Source: Cohnella hashimotonis
GTDB lineage: Bacteria; Bacillota; Bacilli; Paenibacillales; Paenibacillaceae
Length of the DNA: 64,000 bases
Assembly (NCBI RefSeq): GCF_030014955.1
Contig: NZ_JAGRPV010000001.1
Span: forward strand, 4,464,001 to 4,528,000
Reading direction: 5' to 3'
This document shows, piece by piece, positions 50,360-59,352 of the stretch (its first letter is position 1; every line of letters starts with the position of its first letter). Below the pieces are notes generated by a model that saw only the letters and a program-made list of their open reading frames with translations, ran no database searches and was not told the DNA's origin. A program made the position numbers and the translations under genes.

Positions 50360-51786
50360 ATGGATCCCTCCTGTGTCTCGCATAGTTCCATGATTTCTCC
50401 CCAGACCATCTCCAGCCTGACGATATCCTCCTCGATCAGGAGCGTTCCGGTTTGAACCTCGATGATCTCGAGATCCTGCTCCGCACGCACGCTGTGCATG
50501 CTCTCCTTGGGAATCCGAATGACGTCCCCGGCAGCCAGCGGCGAGATCCGCCCGTTCAAGACGAAGGTGCCGCTGCCCGCCATGACGGTCCATACTTCGT
50601 CCCGCAGGCTGTGGTACTGATAGCTGAGGTTGCGTCCCGCCGCGATCGTGATCCGTTTGGTCAGCACCTCGCGTCCGTCCGGATAGACCGCGTAGTCCAG
50701 CACGCGGTATCTGCCCCAGCGCCGCTCTTCGTACATCGGACGCTGATCCGCGGACTTAAGCAGGTCCTTCACCATCGGGCTCAGCGCCTTATCCGCGACG
50801 AGGATGCCGTCCGGGCTCGCGGCCACGATGACGTCGGACAAGCCGAGCACCGCGATCGGAACGTCCAGCTCGTTAATGACGTGCGCGCCCCGCGTCTGCG
50901 ACGAGATCGTGCCCTTGCCGGTGAGCGGCTCGGCGATCTCCTCGGTGAGCGTGTTCCAGGTGCCCAGGTCCTTCCAGTCGCCATCGTAGCGAACGGCTGC
51001 GATCCGGTTCGCCTTCTCGACGACCTCGTAGTCGAAGCTGATCTGAGGCAGCGTGTCGTAGCGTCTCGCCATCTCCTCATGCTGAATCGGCAGCTCGTGG
51101 GCAATGAGGATATTGATCAGAAAATCGAGCTTGAATGCGAACACGCCGCAGTTCCACAGCGCGCCGTCCGAGATCATCGCCTCGGCCTCGGCTTTTGCCG
51201 GTTTCTCGCGGAAACCGCGTACGGTCATGAACGGCGCTTGGCCGCCTTCATGCGCGCCGGCAGCCGTGCCGACGCTCCCGTCCTCACCTACGGCGCTCGA
51301 TCCGGGCAGGATGTACCCGTACTTTTCGGATGGGTACGTCGGCTGCACGCCGACGAGCGCCAGATCCGCGCCGGACGCGTCCAGCGCCCGTTCGAGCTTC
51401 GCGAGTTCCGCGAAAAACCGGCCGTCGACGTAAGGGTCGACCGGCATGACGACAACCGTTTCGGAGAGGCTCACGCCTTCCATCGCGTACAAGTGCGTCG
51501 CCGCGAGCGCGATCGCCGGGAAGGTATCCCTGCGCGAAGGCTCGGCGATCAGCCTGACGTCGCTGCCGAGCTGGCCGTACAAAATCTCGACCTGGGACTT
51601 GCCCGTCGCCACATAGGCATGGTCCTGCAGTCCCGCGTCCCCCAGCTGCCGCCATACCCGCTGGATCATCGATTCGGGCTTGCCGGACGGATCCTTAAGC
51701 ACCTTGAGAAACTGCTTCGAGCGGGAATCGTTCGACAGCGGCCAGAGCCGCTTGCCCGATCCGCCGGACAAGAGCACGATTTTCAT
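50356..51786 (-). CDS. manC: mannose-1-phosphate guanylyltransferase / mannose-6-phosphate isomerase
   Basis: 476 residues, ATG at 51786, overlapping the pyruvyl transferase gene by ATGA. N-terminal nucleotidyltransferase LLSGGSGKRLWPLSNDSRSKQFL, FREKPAKAEAE, DWKDLGTWNTL; C-terminal cupin isomerase domain (YHSLRDEVWTVMAGSGTFVLNG). It makes GDP-mannose, indicating mannose (or fucose-type derivatives) in the polymer. Confidence 0.92.
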   Translation of the reverse strand: MKIVLLSGGSGKRLWPLSNDSRSKQFLKVLKDPSGKPESMIQRVWRQLGDAGLQDHAYVATGKSQVEILYGQLGSDVRLIAEPSRRDTFPAIALAATHLYAMEGVSLSETVVVMPVDPYVDGRFFAELAKLERALDASGADLALVGVQPTYPSEKYGYILPGSSAVGEDGSVGTAAGAHEGGQAPFMTVRGFREKPAKAEAEAMISDGALWNCGVFAFKLDFLINILIAHELPIQHEEMARRYDTLPQISFDYEVVEKANRIAAVRYDGDWKDLGTWNTLTEEIAEPLTGKGTISSQTRGAHVINELDVPIAVLGLSDVIVAASPDGILVADKALSPMVKDLLKSADQRPMYEERRWGRYRVLDYAVYPDGREVLTKRITIAAGRNLSYQYHSLRDEVWTVMAGSGTFVLNGRISPLAAGDVIRIPKESMHSVRAEQDLEIIEVQTGTLLIEEDIVRLEMVWGEIMELCETQEGSI

Positions 51787-52760
51787 GCCATCCCTCCACT
51801 CTGCAAGTTCGTCGGCTCCGCCGCCAGCTTGGCCGAAGCGATGCTCTGAGTCCAACAGCGATAGTAGCGGCCGTTTTTGCCGTACGCGTTGTCGTACAGG
51901 ACGTTCGGCTTGTCCATCAGGCAGGACAGGATATGGCCGTGAAGCCTCGACGTCTGCACGGTGCGGTACTGCGCGAACCGCTCGACCGCCTTGCTCACGA
52001 GCCGGTCCGAGTACCTGATCCAGAACTTCCCGACGGGCAGTTTACCCTTGGAGATGCGCATCACCTTGCCGATCGCGCGGATCGACCGATGCTCCGTACG
52101 GCTGTAGAGCGTCGACCAGTCGAGATCGTCGCCCGCGCCTTCGAGGGCTAGCCCGTCCTGTCCGGCCGTCTTCTCGATATCGGTACGCATGAAGCGAAGC
52201 AGCTCCCGCGCCGGCTCGCCGCCTCCGCGGATCGGCCACAGCTGATGCGCCATGTCCGGGGACAGGTAGACGCCGCAGCGCTTGAACTTGTCCTTCGCCA
52301 TCTCCAGCGACAGCGTGTCGCGCACGAACAGATGCACGTCCTTGTGGCGGTTCAGGATATCGGCGGTCCGGTCGAACTCGCGCACGTCCTTGTAGTGAAT
52401 CGTCTGCGGCAGGATGACGACCCGGTTTTTCGGATAGCCGGCGACGACCCGCTCGCGCAGCTTCTGGTGCACGGGGTACAGATCGCCGAAGTTGCCGCCG
52501 CCCTGCAGGACGAGAATATGGTCCTTCGGCACGCTCAGTCCGTCGGGGAAGTCGAACGCGCTGTATCGCGCACGCACCCGGATGCCGTTTTCACGAAAGA
52601 AGGCTTCCGTTCCTTTCATAATGAGCAGGTCCCCGCCATTGGAATAAACGGGATAGTCGATATAATAGATGTTCGAGCCGGGCGGTATAACGTTCAGTAT
52701 GATTCTCAGCCGATTTTTGAGCTCATCCATCGGGTGAGCCGATAAGGTCGCGATCTCCAT
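51783..52760 (-). CDS. polysaccharide pyruvyl transferase
   Basis: 325 residues. PS_pyruv_trans features: IDYPVYSNGGDLLIMKGTEAFF, ILVLQGGGNFGDLYP, VVILPQTIHYKD and TVQTSRLHGHILSCLMDKP near the end. It adds ketal-linked pyruvate from PEP to a sugar of the exopolysaccharide, giving acidic groups. The ATG follows AAGGAG. The long repeat array lies upstream, so this is the first gene after it. Confidence 0.9.
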   Translation of the reverse strand: MEIATLSAHPMDELKNRLRIILNVIPPGSNIYYIDYPVYSNGGDLLIMKGTEAFFRENGIRVRARYSAFDFPDGLSVPKDHILVLQGGGNFGDLYPVHQKLRERVVAGYPKNRVVILPQTIHYKDVREFDRTADILNRHKDVHLFVRDTLSLEMAKDKFKRCGVYLSPDMAHQLWPIRGGGEPARELLRFMRTDIEKTAGQDGLALEGAGDDLDWSTLYSRTEHRSIRAIGKVMRISKGKLPVGKFWIRYSDRLVSKAVERFAQYRTVQTSRLHGHILSCLMDKPNVLYDNAYGKNGRYYRCWTQSIASAKLAAEPTNLQSGGMA

Positions 52761-52872
52761 CCGTTTGTCTCCTTCGCGCTTATATCTTTCTTGTTCCTAT
52801 GAAATGCGTTCCCCCGTCAGAAACGGGAGCCTTCTTTTTGCTTCGGCGGTTTAGGAGGCGCGGGAACGGGGA

Positions 52873-53488
52873 GCAATAACGGCACCGCGTGCCGCTAAGC
52901 TCCGGGGAACTCGTCCGCCGCGTGCAATAACGGCACCGCGTGCCGCTAAGCCCCGGGGCATCCGCACGCCGCGTGCAATAACGGCACCACGTGCCGCTAA
53001 GCCTCGGGGCACCCGCCCGCCGCGGGCAATAACGGCACCGCATGCCGCTAAGCCCCTCGGGCACTGCCCGCAGCGTGCAATAACGGCACCGCGTGCCGCT
53101 AAGCCCCTCGGGCACCCGCCCGCCGCGTGCAATAACGGCACCGCGTGCCGCTAAGAACCTCGGGCACCCGCCAGCTGCGGGCAATAGCGACACCGCGTGC
53201 CGCTAAGCTCCTCGGGCACCCGCCCTCCCGGGCGATAACGGCACCGCGTGCCGCTAAGCTCCTCGGGCACCCGCCCTCCCGGGCGATAACGGCACCGCGT
53301 GCCGCTAAGAACCTCGGGCATCCGCCCGCCGCGGGCGATAACGGCACCGCGTGCCGCTAAGAACCTCGGGCACCCGCCAGCTGCGGGCAATAGCGGCACC
53401 GCGTGCCGCTAAGCTCCTCGGGCACCCGCCCTCCCGGGCGATAACGGCACCGCGTGCCGCTAAGCTCCTCGGGCACCCGCCCGCCACT
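52873..53488. repeat. twelve tandem 51-bp repeats inside the EPS gene train
   Basis: Units start (ATAA/ATAG) at 52876, 52927, 52978, 53029, 53080, 53132, 53184, 53235, 53286, 53338, 53390 and 53441. Each has the hairpin CGGCACCGCGTGCCG between ATAA and CTAAG, then a GC-rich spacer such as CTCGGGCACCCGCC. The period is mostly a multiple of three, which opens spurious 17-residue-repeat reading frames on both strands. The array fills the 737-bp gap between the flippase and pyruvyl transferase genes. It belongs to the same family as 17597-17785. Confidence 0.93.
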
Positions 53489-53497
53489 AAGCCCCGG

Positions 53498-54862
53498 TCA
53501 AGACTGCGCGGCCCTTGACAGGCGTCCGGCCAGGAAGCGCCAGTCCTCTTTATCGAAAAGCACGCCCGATACGGGCGCCTTGAACACGATCTTCATGGCC
53601 GCGACCGAGATGACGATCCGGCTGAAGGCGCCGATCAGCATAGCCGTCGCAATGCCGTTGAGCCCGTAGGCCGGAGCGAGCAAGAAACACAGACCGACCG
53701 TCAGCGCCAGCGCGATTGCCTGTCTGGTGACCACGAGGCCCGGCCGCCCCATCGCGTTGAAGGAGGAAGCGAGGATCCAGGAGCCGCCGCCGACGACGCA
53801 TTCCAGGGACAGCAGATAGAAAGCCGTGTCCGCCGCCAGGAACGGCTCGCCGTAGAGCAGGCCCAGCAGCCAGCGTCCGACGATAATGCCGGGCACGAGC
53901 GCCGCGAGCATGAGCGGGAAGGAAAGCCGGAACGCCCGGCTGACCTTGGCGACGACCTCCTCCTGCGAGAGTCCCGTCACCTTCGGGAAGACGACGCCCG
54001 AGATAGCCGTCTGGACGATGTTGAACACGCGGGACAGCGTGTACACGACCGTGTATAGTCCGAATTCCCGGGGCGCGAGCAGCGACAGGATGATCAGCTT
54101 GTCGCACTGCGTGTAAAGCGTGCCGAGCAGTTCGACGCCGTACACTCTGCTGCCGTAGCCGAACAGCGACTTGATCGGGCCGCGCTCGGCGGATTTGGCG
54201 GCGCTTGCGGACGCGGTGTCCTTTTTCCCGAACCAGCCCACCGCCAGCTCCCGTCTCAGCCGGAACAGCGCCCAGCAGACGACGCCCAGGCTCGTGACGA
54301 GAAACATGAGCGCCGAGGAAAACTGGCTTAAGTACCCGCAGACCCACAGGGCGAGAAGTCCGATCAGATTGCTGAGCGGCACGTACAGCCGAATGCCGTT
54401 GTACAATCCGAAGTTCTCCATGCTCTGCGCGAGCGCCGACAGCAGGTTGACCATGAGCAGCAGCGGCAGCGTGAGCACGGTGTACCACCGCGCGATGGCT
54501 ACGATATGGTCGCCGTAGTTGCCGAGCCAGGCGGGCATGCACATCCAGGCGACCGTGCCTGCGATCACGCATACCGGCAGCTGGAATAGAAATCCGGCTC
54601 TGATGTAGGCCGGTCCGTGCGTAGGATGCGTCCGCCGGTTGAAGATCAGCGACGTCGGCAGTCCGAAGCTGAGGACGCCGGCCAGCAAGGTCGACCAGAA
54701 GAGGATCGCCGAAAACTCGCCCTTGCCCGCTACGCCGAACATGCGCGCCGTCACGATCGAAGTGACGGTGCCGAGCAGTACGATGATCAGGTTGGCGGCG
54801 CTCGTCTTCATGATCGCCGTGAGCGCCCCTCCGCCGCTCCAGAGGCGGCTTAGCCTCTTCAT
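53498..54862 (-). CDS. Wzx-type polysaccharide flippase
   Basis: 454 residues with about twelve membrane helices (MATE/MVF superfamily). AANLIIVLLGTVTSIVTARMFGVAGKGEF is the typical first helix pair with the Arg-x-x-G motif; QCDKLIILSLLAPREFGLYTVVYTLS marks TM7-8. It moves lipid-linked repeat units across the membrane. The start overlaps the stop of the glycosyltransferase by ATGA. A repeat array follows its stop by 10 bp. Confidence 0.9.
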   Translation of the reverse strand: MKRLSRLWSGGGALTAIMKTSAANLIIVLLGTVTSIVTARMFGVAGKGEFSAILFWSTLLAGVLSFGLPTSLIFNRRTHPTHGPAYIRAGFLFQLPVCVIAGTVAWMCMPAWLGNYGDHIVAIARWYTVLTLPLLLMVNLLSALAQSMENFGLYNGIRLYVPLSNLIGLLALWVCGYLSQFSSALMFLVTSLGVVCWALFRLRRELAVGWFGKKDTASASAAKSAERGPIKSLFGYGSRVYGVELLGTLYTQCDKLIILSLLAPREFGLYTVVYTLSRVFNIVQTAISGVVFPKVTGLSQEEVVAKVSRAFRLSFPLMLAALVPGIIVGRWLLGLLYGEPFLAADTAFYLLSLECVVGGGSWILASSFNAMGRPGLVVTRQAIALALTVGLCFLLAPAYGLNGIATAMLIGAFSRIVISVAAMKIVFKAPVSGVLFDKEDWRFLAGRLSRAAQS

Positions 54863-55743
54863 TCGTACGTGCCCAGCACGCCGCTGATCTGCCCGTTGTT
54901 ATAGGCGATCCGGCTGACGTTGCGGAATACACGCCGCCTGTCGTACAGCACCGGCAGCGAGAGCAGCACGATGATCGGCAGCTTCACGACCGATCTTGCG
55001 AACACGCGCATCTTGCGCTCCGAGCTGACCGCGCTGCTGACGCCCTGCCAATAGATTCGCCTGAGCAGCCACTTGCGGCTGATGCGGCTGCGCGGAATTT
55101 TATGCAGCACCGATGCGTGCGGCGTATAGTAGACCGAATACCGGGTGCGGATGCGGTCGATCAACTCCCCCTCCTCGCTCGAGAGCAGGTTGCTTCCGAC
55201 GCGTCCGAGGTCCTCGCGGAACAGTGCCGCCATATCGAGTGCCGAGCGCCTGAAAGCCACATTGGCGCCGAACGGAATATGCGGCCGCTTCATCTCCACG
55301 ATGTCTTCCGAATAGTCGAGGATCGTATAGAGCGTTCGGTTCTCGGGCGCGAGCCAGGCGGGCGCTTCGCCCTCCCAGGCCGGATCTATTCTGCCGCCCA
55401 CGACGCCGATGCGGGCATCCCGCTCGAACAGGGCCACGATGCCGGCGATCCAATCCTCGGACGCGACCGCGTCGTCGTCCAGGAACAGCACGTACTCGCC
55501 CTGCGATTCGCGGATCGCCCGATTGCGGGCGACGGAGAGGCCGAGCCGCGCCTCATAGATATAGCGGACCGGGAAGCTGACCATCCGCTCGATTTCCTCC
55601 ACGGTCTGCGCCGTAGAATCGGTCGAGCCGTTGTCGACGACGATCGCCTCGAAGGCGTCGAACCGCTGCTTCAGCAGGCTGAGCAGCGCCTCCCGCAGAT
55701 CCGCGGCCCGGTTGTGCGTGCATATCGCTACCGTTGCTTTCAT
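54859..55743 (-). CDS. family 2 glycosyltransferase
   Basis: 294 residues. VAICTHNRAADLREALLSLL, VVDNGSTDSTAQ, metal site LFLDDDAVASEDW, and GANVAFRRSAL. One or two weakly hydrophobic helices near 255-275 (SVVKLPIIVLLSLPVLY) suggest membrane association. It adds one sugar in repeat-unit assembly. ATGA overlaps with both neighbours. Confidence 0.9.
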   Translation of the reverse strand: MKATVAICTHNRAADLREALLSLLKQRFDAFEAIVVDNGSTDSTAQTVEEIERMVSFPVRYIYEARLGLSVARNRAIRESQGEYVLFLDDDAVASEDWIAGIVALFERDARIGVVGGRIDPAWEGEAPAWLAPENRTLYTILDYSEDIVEMKRPHIPFGANVAFRRSALDMAALFREDLGRVGSNLLSSEEGELIDRIRTRYSVYYTPHASVLHKIPRSRISRKWLLRRIYWQGVSSAVSSERKMRVFARSVVKLPIIVLLSLPVLYDRRRVFRNVSRIAYNNGQISGVLGTYE

Positions 55744-56795
55744 GCGTTCACCTCTTGCGGTATCCGGCCGGCGTAGACCGCGAGCATCCGGTCCGCGATG
55801 CGGTCCCAGTCGAGCTCCCTGAGCTTGTCCGCGATCCGCTGCTCCGTCTTATGCCGGTCCATGTTCATCACGTCTAGCAGCGCTTTGCGCAGTCCGTCCT
55901 TGTCGTCCGGATCGTACAGGACGCCGCAGCCTTCGGACACGTACTCGCCGAGCGAGCCGAGCCGCGGCGCCACGACGGGCTTGCCGAAGGTCAGCGCCAG
56001 GATGGCGCTCCCGCTCGTCGTGATCTGCCGGTATGGCAGCACGACCGCGTCGGCCGCTAGCAGATAGTCGGCCAGCTCGCCGTCGTCCACGAACGACGAG
56101 TGAAGCTTGATCGCTCCCGCTTCATCCCCCGCCTTGCCCTCGCCGATGAAGCCGAGGTCGTAGCCCGTGTCCGCTTGTCCCGCGATCAGCAGGGCGGCAT
56201 CCGGCGCTGCGAGCGACCGGTAAGCCGACACGAGCTGTTCGACGCCTTTGTACCGGTTGATCCTGCCGACGAACAGATACAGGAACCGGTCCTTCGGGAT
56301 GCCGAATCTGGCGCGCATATCGATGCCGCGGCTCGGATAGGCATCGTCATAATGGCCGTGCGGCGTGACGACGATCTTGTCCTCCGGGACGCCGAACACC
56401 TCGGCCGCTTCGCGCTTCGACGATTCGCTCAGGACGAACGCGGCGTCGCACAGGCCGAGCAGCCGCTTGCGGACGAAAAAGTCCCAGCGCGACTTGCCCT
56501 TGTGCGGCCAGATGTTGTGAATCGTCCAGAACAGCCGCACCCCGAGGAATTTGTACCAGTACAGCAAAAAAATAAAAAACAGCGACTTGACGACGGTCAG
56601 CGGAAAAACGGAAGCCTGGTACGTATAGCTCGGCCAGTGGATATGGACGATATCGCCCCGGCGCGGCTTGAACTGCGAGCCCTTGGCGTAATGCTCGACG
56701 CGCAGGCCGCGCCGCTCGAGCGACCTTGCGAGCAGGTCCGTGTATTTGTTGTGCGGATTCGTCTTGGGCCACATGTAAACGGTCGGCTCGCTCAT
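55740..56795 (-). CDS. family 4 glycosyltransferase
   Basis: 351 residues, GT-B fold. N-terminal half with HIHWPSYTY and a hydrophobic stretch (KSLFFIFLLYWYKFLG, about 70-86); C-terminal GT4 half with YLFVGRINRYKGVEQLVSAY and QITTSGSAILALTFGKPVVAPRLGSLGEYV, where GT4 enzymes have an E-x7-E pattern; here the first Glu is replaced (S-G-S-A). The start ATG directly follows the previous stop (TAGATG). Confidence 0.88.
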   Translation of the reverse strand: MSEPTVYMWPKTNPHNKYTDLLARSLERRGLRVEHYAKGSQFKPRRGDIVHIHWPSYTYQASVFPLTVVKSLFFIFLLYWYKFLGVRLFWTIHNIWPHKGKSRWDFFVRKRLLGLCDAAFVLSESSKREAAEVFGVPEDKIVVTPHGHYDDAYPSRGIDMRARFGIPKDRFLYLFVGRINRYKGVEQLVSAYRSLAAPDAALLIAGQADTGYDLGFIGEGKAGDEAGAIKLHSSFVDDGELADYLLAADAVVLPYRQITTSGSAILALTFGKPVVAPRLGSLGEYVSEGCGVLYDPDDKDGLRKALLDVMNMDRHKTEQRIADKLRELDWDRIADRMLAVYAGRIPQEVNA

Positions 56796-58019
56796 CTAAT
56801 GCACCTGCCCGACTGCGGTCTTGACCGGGGTATATTCGCTGCCGGCCAGCGTTTGATCGTACAGGTCGAGATGCCGGTCAAGCAGCGCGGCCTGCGTGAA
56901 GCCGCGGCAGTGCTTGAGGCACGCCGCCTGGATGCGCCGCTTCTCCTCGCCCGGAAGCGAGTGGTACGACAAAATCTTGGCCCGGATCGCCGCGGCGCTG
57001 CCCGGCGGGAACAGAAATTCCTCGGGATCGTACACCGCGTCCGGTATGCCGCCCACATCGGTTGCGTACACCGGCGTACCGACCTGGTACGACTCGATGA
57101 TGACCCGGCCGAACGGCTCCTCCCACACCGAAGGAACGAAGCTGACGTCGGCCTCGCCCATCAAGCGGCGCGCCTCCGCAGGCTTCACCTTGCCCGGGAA
57201 CACGAAGCGCGCGTCCTCGCGGCAATCGTCGGCGAGCTTCGCCCGCAGGCTGCCTTCGCCGCAGACGACGATGCGCTCGACGACGTCCGGCGGCAGCGAC
57301 ATCGCCGCTTCGATCAACTCGCGCACGCCCTTCTCCGGTTCGATCCGTCCGAAGTAACCGATGCGGAGCGGACGTCTGTCGAAGTCCTTTTCGCTGGCGG
57401 CGATGCCGCCCTCCACCGCGTTCGGAATGACCTTGGGCGCCGCGGCTGGGAACAGTCCCGCGCCCGTATGCCGTTTCAGAATGTGCGACGAGATGCCTAC
57501 GACCGCCGACACATGCCGGCTGTACCCGCTTGTCGTCATCGCGTACATCCTCGCCAGCAGCGGATTTTTGATCGGCGAGCTGACCGGCGACAGCAGCGAA
57601 TAGTCGCGAAGCGTATGAACGATCGGCACGTTCAGGCCGGCGGCCGCCGTCCAGATGCCGGCGCCGAACCCGGACAGGTTTTGCGTATGGATCAGATCCG
57701 GCTTGATGGCGGCCAGCCGTTCCCGCACCGCTTCGTTCATCCGCGGATTGTAAAGATCGGTCAGCCTGCGGGCGGTCCGCATCAGGACGCCCCGGCGTTT
57801 GGAATCGCCGATCCAATACAGGCTGCCGTGGGGCATCCGGTGCACGGTGACGCCGCCGATCCGCTCTTCCCGGACGCCTTCCGCGCGTCCGTGCCCGCCG
57901 AGCGTCAGCACGTGAACGTCGGCGACGGACGCGAGCGTCTCCGCCAGAATTTGCGTCGATATCTCCGCCCCTCCGATGATATGAGGCGTATACAAGCTGT
58001 TGACGATTACGATTTTCAT
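56796..58019 (-). CDS. family 4 glycosyltransferase
   Basis: 407 residues. IVNSLYTPHIIGGAEISTQ is the Gly-loop of the acceptor domain; IGYFGRIEPEKGVRELIEA and PSVWEEPFGRVIIESYQVGTPV carry the E-x7-E donor motif. It should add a sugar to the lipid-linked repeat unit in the cytoplasm. ATGA overlap with the polymerase gene. Confidence 0.92.
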   Translation of the reverse strand: MKIVIVNSLYTPHIIGGAEISTQILAETLASVADVHVLTLGGHGRAEGVREERIGGVTVHRMPHGSLYWIGDSKRRGVLMRTARRLTDLYNPRMNEAVRERLAAIKPDLIHTQNLSGFGAGIWTAAAGLNVPIVHTLRDYSLLSPVSSPIKNPLLARMYAMTTSGYSRHVSAVVGISSHILKRHTGAGLFPAAAPKVIPNAVEGGIAASEKDFDRRPLRIGYFGRIEPEKGVRELIEAAMSLPPDVVERIVVCGEGSLRAKLADDCREDARFVFPGKVKPAEARRLMGEADVSFVPSVWEEPFGRVIIESYQVGTPVYATDVGGIPDAVYDPEEFLFPPGSAAAIRAKILSYHSLPGEEKRRIQAACLKHCRGFTQAALLDRHLDLYDQTLAGSEYTPVKTAVGQVH

Positions 58020-59296
58020 GCGGTACGTCTCAACTCCCTATCGTTCTGCGTATCCCATTCTGCCGCCCGGGCGTCCGGCCGTCCTTCAAAAAACCCGCCC
58101 CGGATCCATCCGATCAGCAGCCAGAAGTTCACGAAGGAGTAGGAATCGAAATTCATAACGAGCGAAACGCATAACGCGAACGCGAACTGGGCGTATGGAT
58201 GGCGGCGCGAGCTGCGAAGTGCGGCCGTCATGAACCCGAGGAACAGCAGAGCGCCGAGAAGTCCTTCCTCGGCAAACAGCTTGGACCACATATTGCGCGA
58301 GGTGGCCATCTCCGGATGGTCGTTCACGAGATTGGCGACCTCGGTGAACTTCATGCCGTAATCGAAGTGTCCGCGCAGCAGCTCCGCGAACTCGCGGTAA
58401 TAATATCCGCCCCCGACGCCGAAAATCGGATGATGCCAAAACTCCATAAAGCCGATCGCCGGGAAAATGACGCGGATAAAAAATGAATTGTCCGACCGCA
58501 GCAGATGCGGAAAGTCGAATTGGAACCGGTCCGTGAAATAACCGCTGACCTTGAGCGTCTCGAGCAGAAACGGAACCCCGACGACAACGACGAGTCCGAT
58601 GGCGCCGAGCGCGAGCAGCATGCGGAACCGGTACTTGTTAGCGATGAGCACATAGACGAGAAGCGCAATCAGCAGCACGCTGTAGGCGTAAGCCGAAAAC
58701 GAAAGCACCAGCAGCACGGCGCAGCCGATGAGCGGGGCAATCGTAATTTTCCGGTAGCCTTCCTTGAACAGATACAGCAGCAGCAGGCCGCCCGTCAGCA
58801 GGTGAATGCCGCCCCAGGACGGCTCGCCAGACAGCAGCTGGATCCGTCCCTTGTACACCTTTTCGGAGAACAAGCCGGTCAGCGCGCCGGAAAAGCCGCT
58901 GCGAATCAAGTAAGCGTCCGCGAGCTGCAGCATGCCTGCCGCGAGCGGCGGCACAAAGCCGACGAGCAGGTAGACGGCAATCTGCCGGCGAAGCGCCGGA
59001 TCGTTTTTGGCCTGCTCGGCGATATACAAGGACACCCTGTACATCGAGATGCCGAACATCAGCGTCACGGCGTGCTTGAGGCTCGCGCCCATGTCCCCGC
59101 CGACCGACGCGATCAGCGAATGCCCGACGCTGTACACGGCGAAGATTAGCAGCGGCACATCTCCGGGACGGAACTTGAAGTCCGTGAACAACAGCAGGAG
59201 CGAGGCGGCGAACATCGGAAACATCGCCAGCGGGCGATAAACCGAGAAGGCGAAGTATGGCAAGCTGTCATACGTGATGACCGCCAGCGAGAACAA
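58016..59296 (-). CDS. Wzy-like O-antigen/EPS polymerase
   Basis: About 426 residues, ten to twelve membrane helices, with a large external loop (FDFPHLLRSDNSFFIRVIF, GVGGGYYYREFAELL, NDHPEMATSRNMW) like the Wzy_C/O-antigen ligase family. It joins repeat units on the outer face. The start is uncertain: no ATG or GTG lies near the expected N-terminus, and a TTG at 59296 is used here; the frame is open further upstream but there overlaps the GT4 gene. A non-standard start such as ATC or CTG just upstream is possible. Confidence 0.82.
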   Translation of the reverse strand: MFSLAVITYDSLPYFAFSVYRPLAMFPMFAASLLLLFTDFKFRPGDVPLLIFAVYSVGHSLIASVGGDMGASLKHAVTLMFGISMYRVSLYIAEQAKNDPALRRQIAVYLLVGFVPPLAAGMLQLADAYLIRSGFSGALTGLFSEKVYKGRIQLLSGEPSWGGIHLLTGGLLLLYLFKEGYRKITIAPLIGCAVLLVLSFSAYAYSVLLIALLVYVLIANKYRFRMLLALGAIGLVVVVGVPFLLETLKVSGYFTDRFQFDFPHLLRSDNSFFIRVIFPAIGFMEFWHHPIFGVGGGYYYREFAELLRGHFDYGMKFTEVANLVNDHPEMATSRNMWSKLFAEEGLLGALLFLGFMTAALRSSRRHPYAQFAFALCVSLVMNFDSYSFVNFWLLIGWIRGGFFEGRPDARAAEWDTQNDRELRRTA

Positions 59297-59352
59297 AAAC
59301 AGCGCGACGACCGAAGCGCGGACGAGATCGATCGGCTCGCCGCGATCCCGCG

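Noticed and set aside
52780..53487. Several 60-140 codon frames in the 53-kb repeat array
   Set aside because: They encode a 17-residue repeat only because the repeat period is close to 51 bp; they occur on both strands and have no start context. Not genes.
52873..53488. CRISPR array
   Set aside because: The spacers between hairpins are themselves nearly identical, so there are no unique spacers; no cas genes are nearby.
56100..58142. 680-codon plus-strand frame across two glycosyltransferases and the polymerase
   Set aside because: Shadow of GC-rich genes on the other strand; Arg-rich and featureless. The same holds for the long plus-strand frames at 46022-47488, 48626-50455 and 50452-51849.
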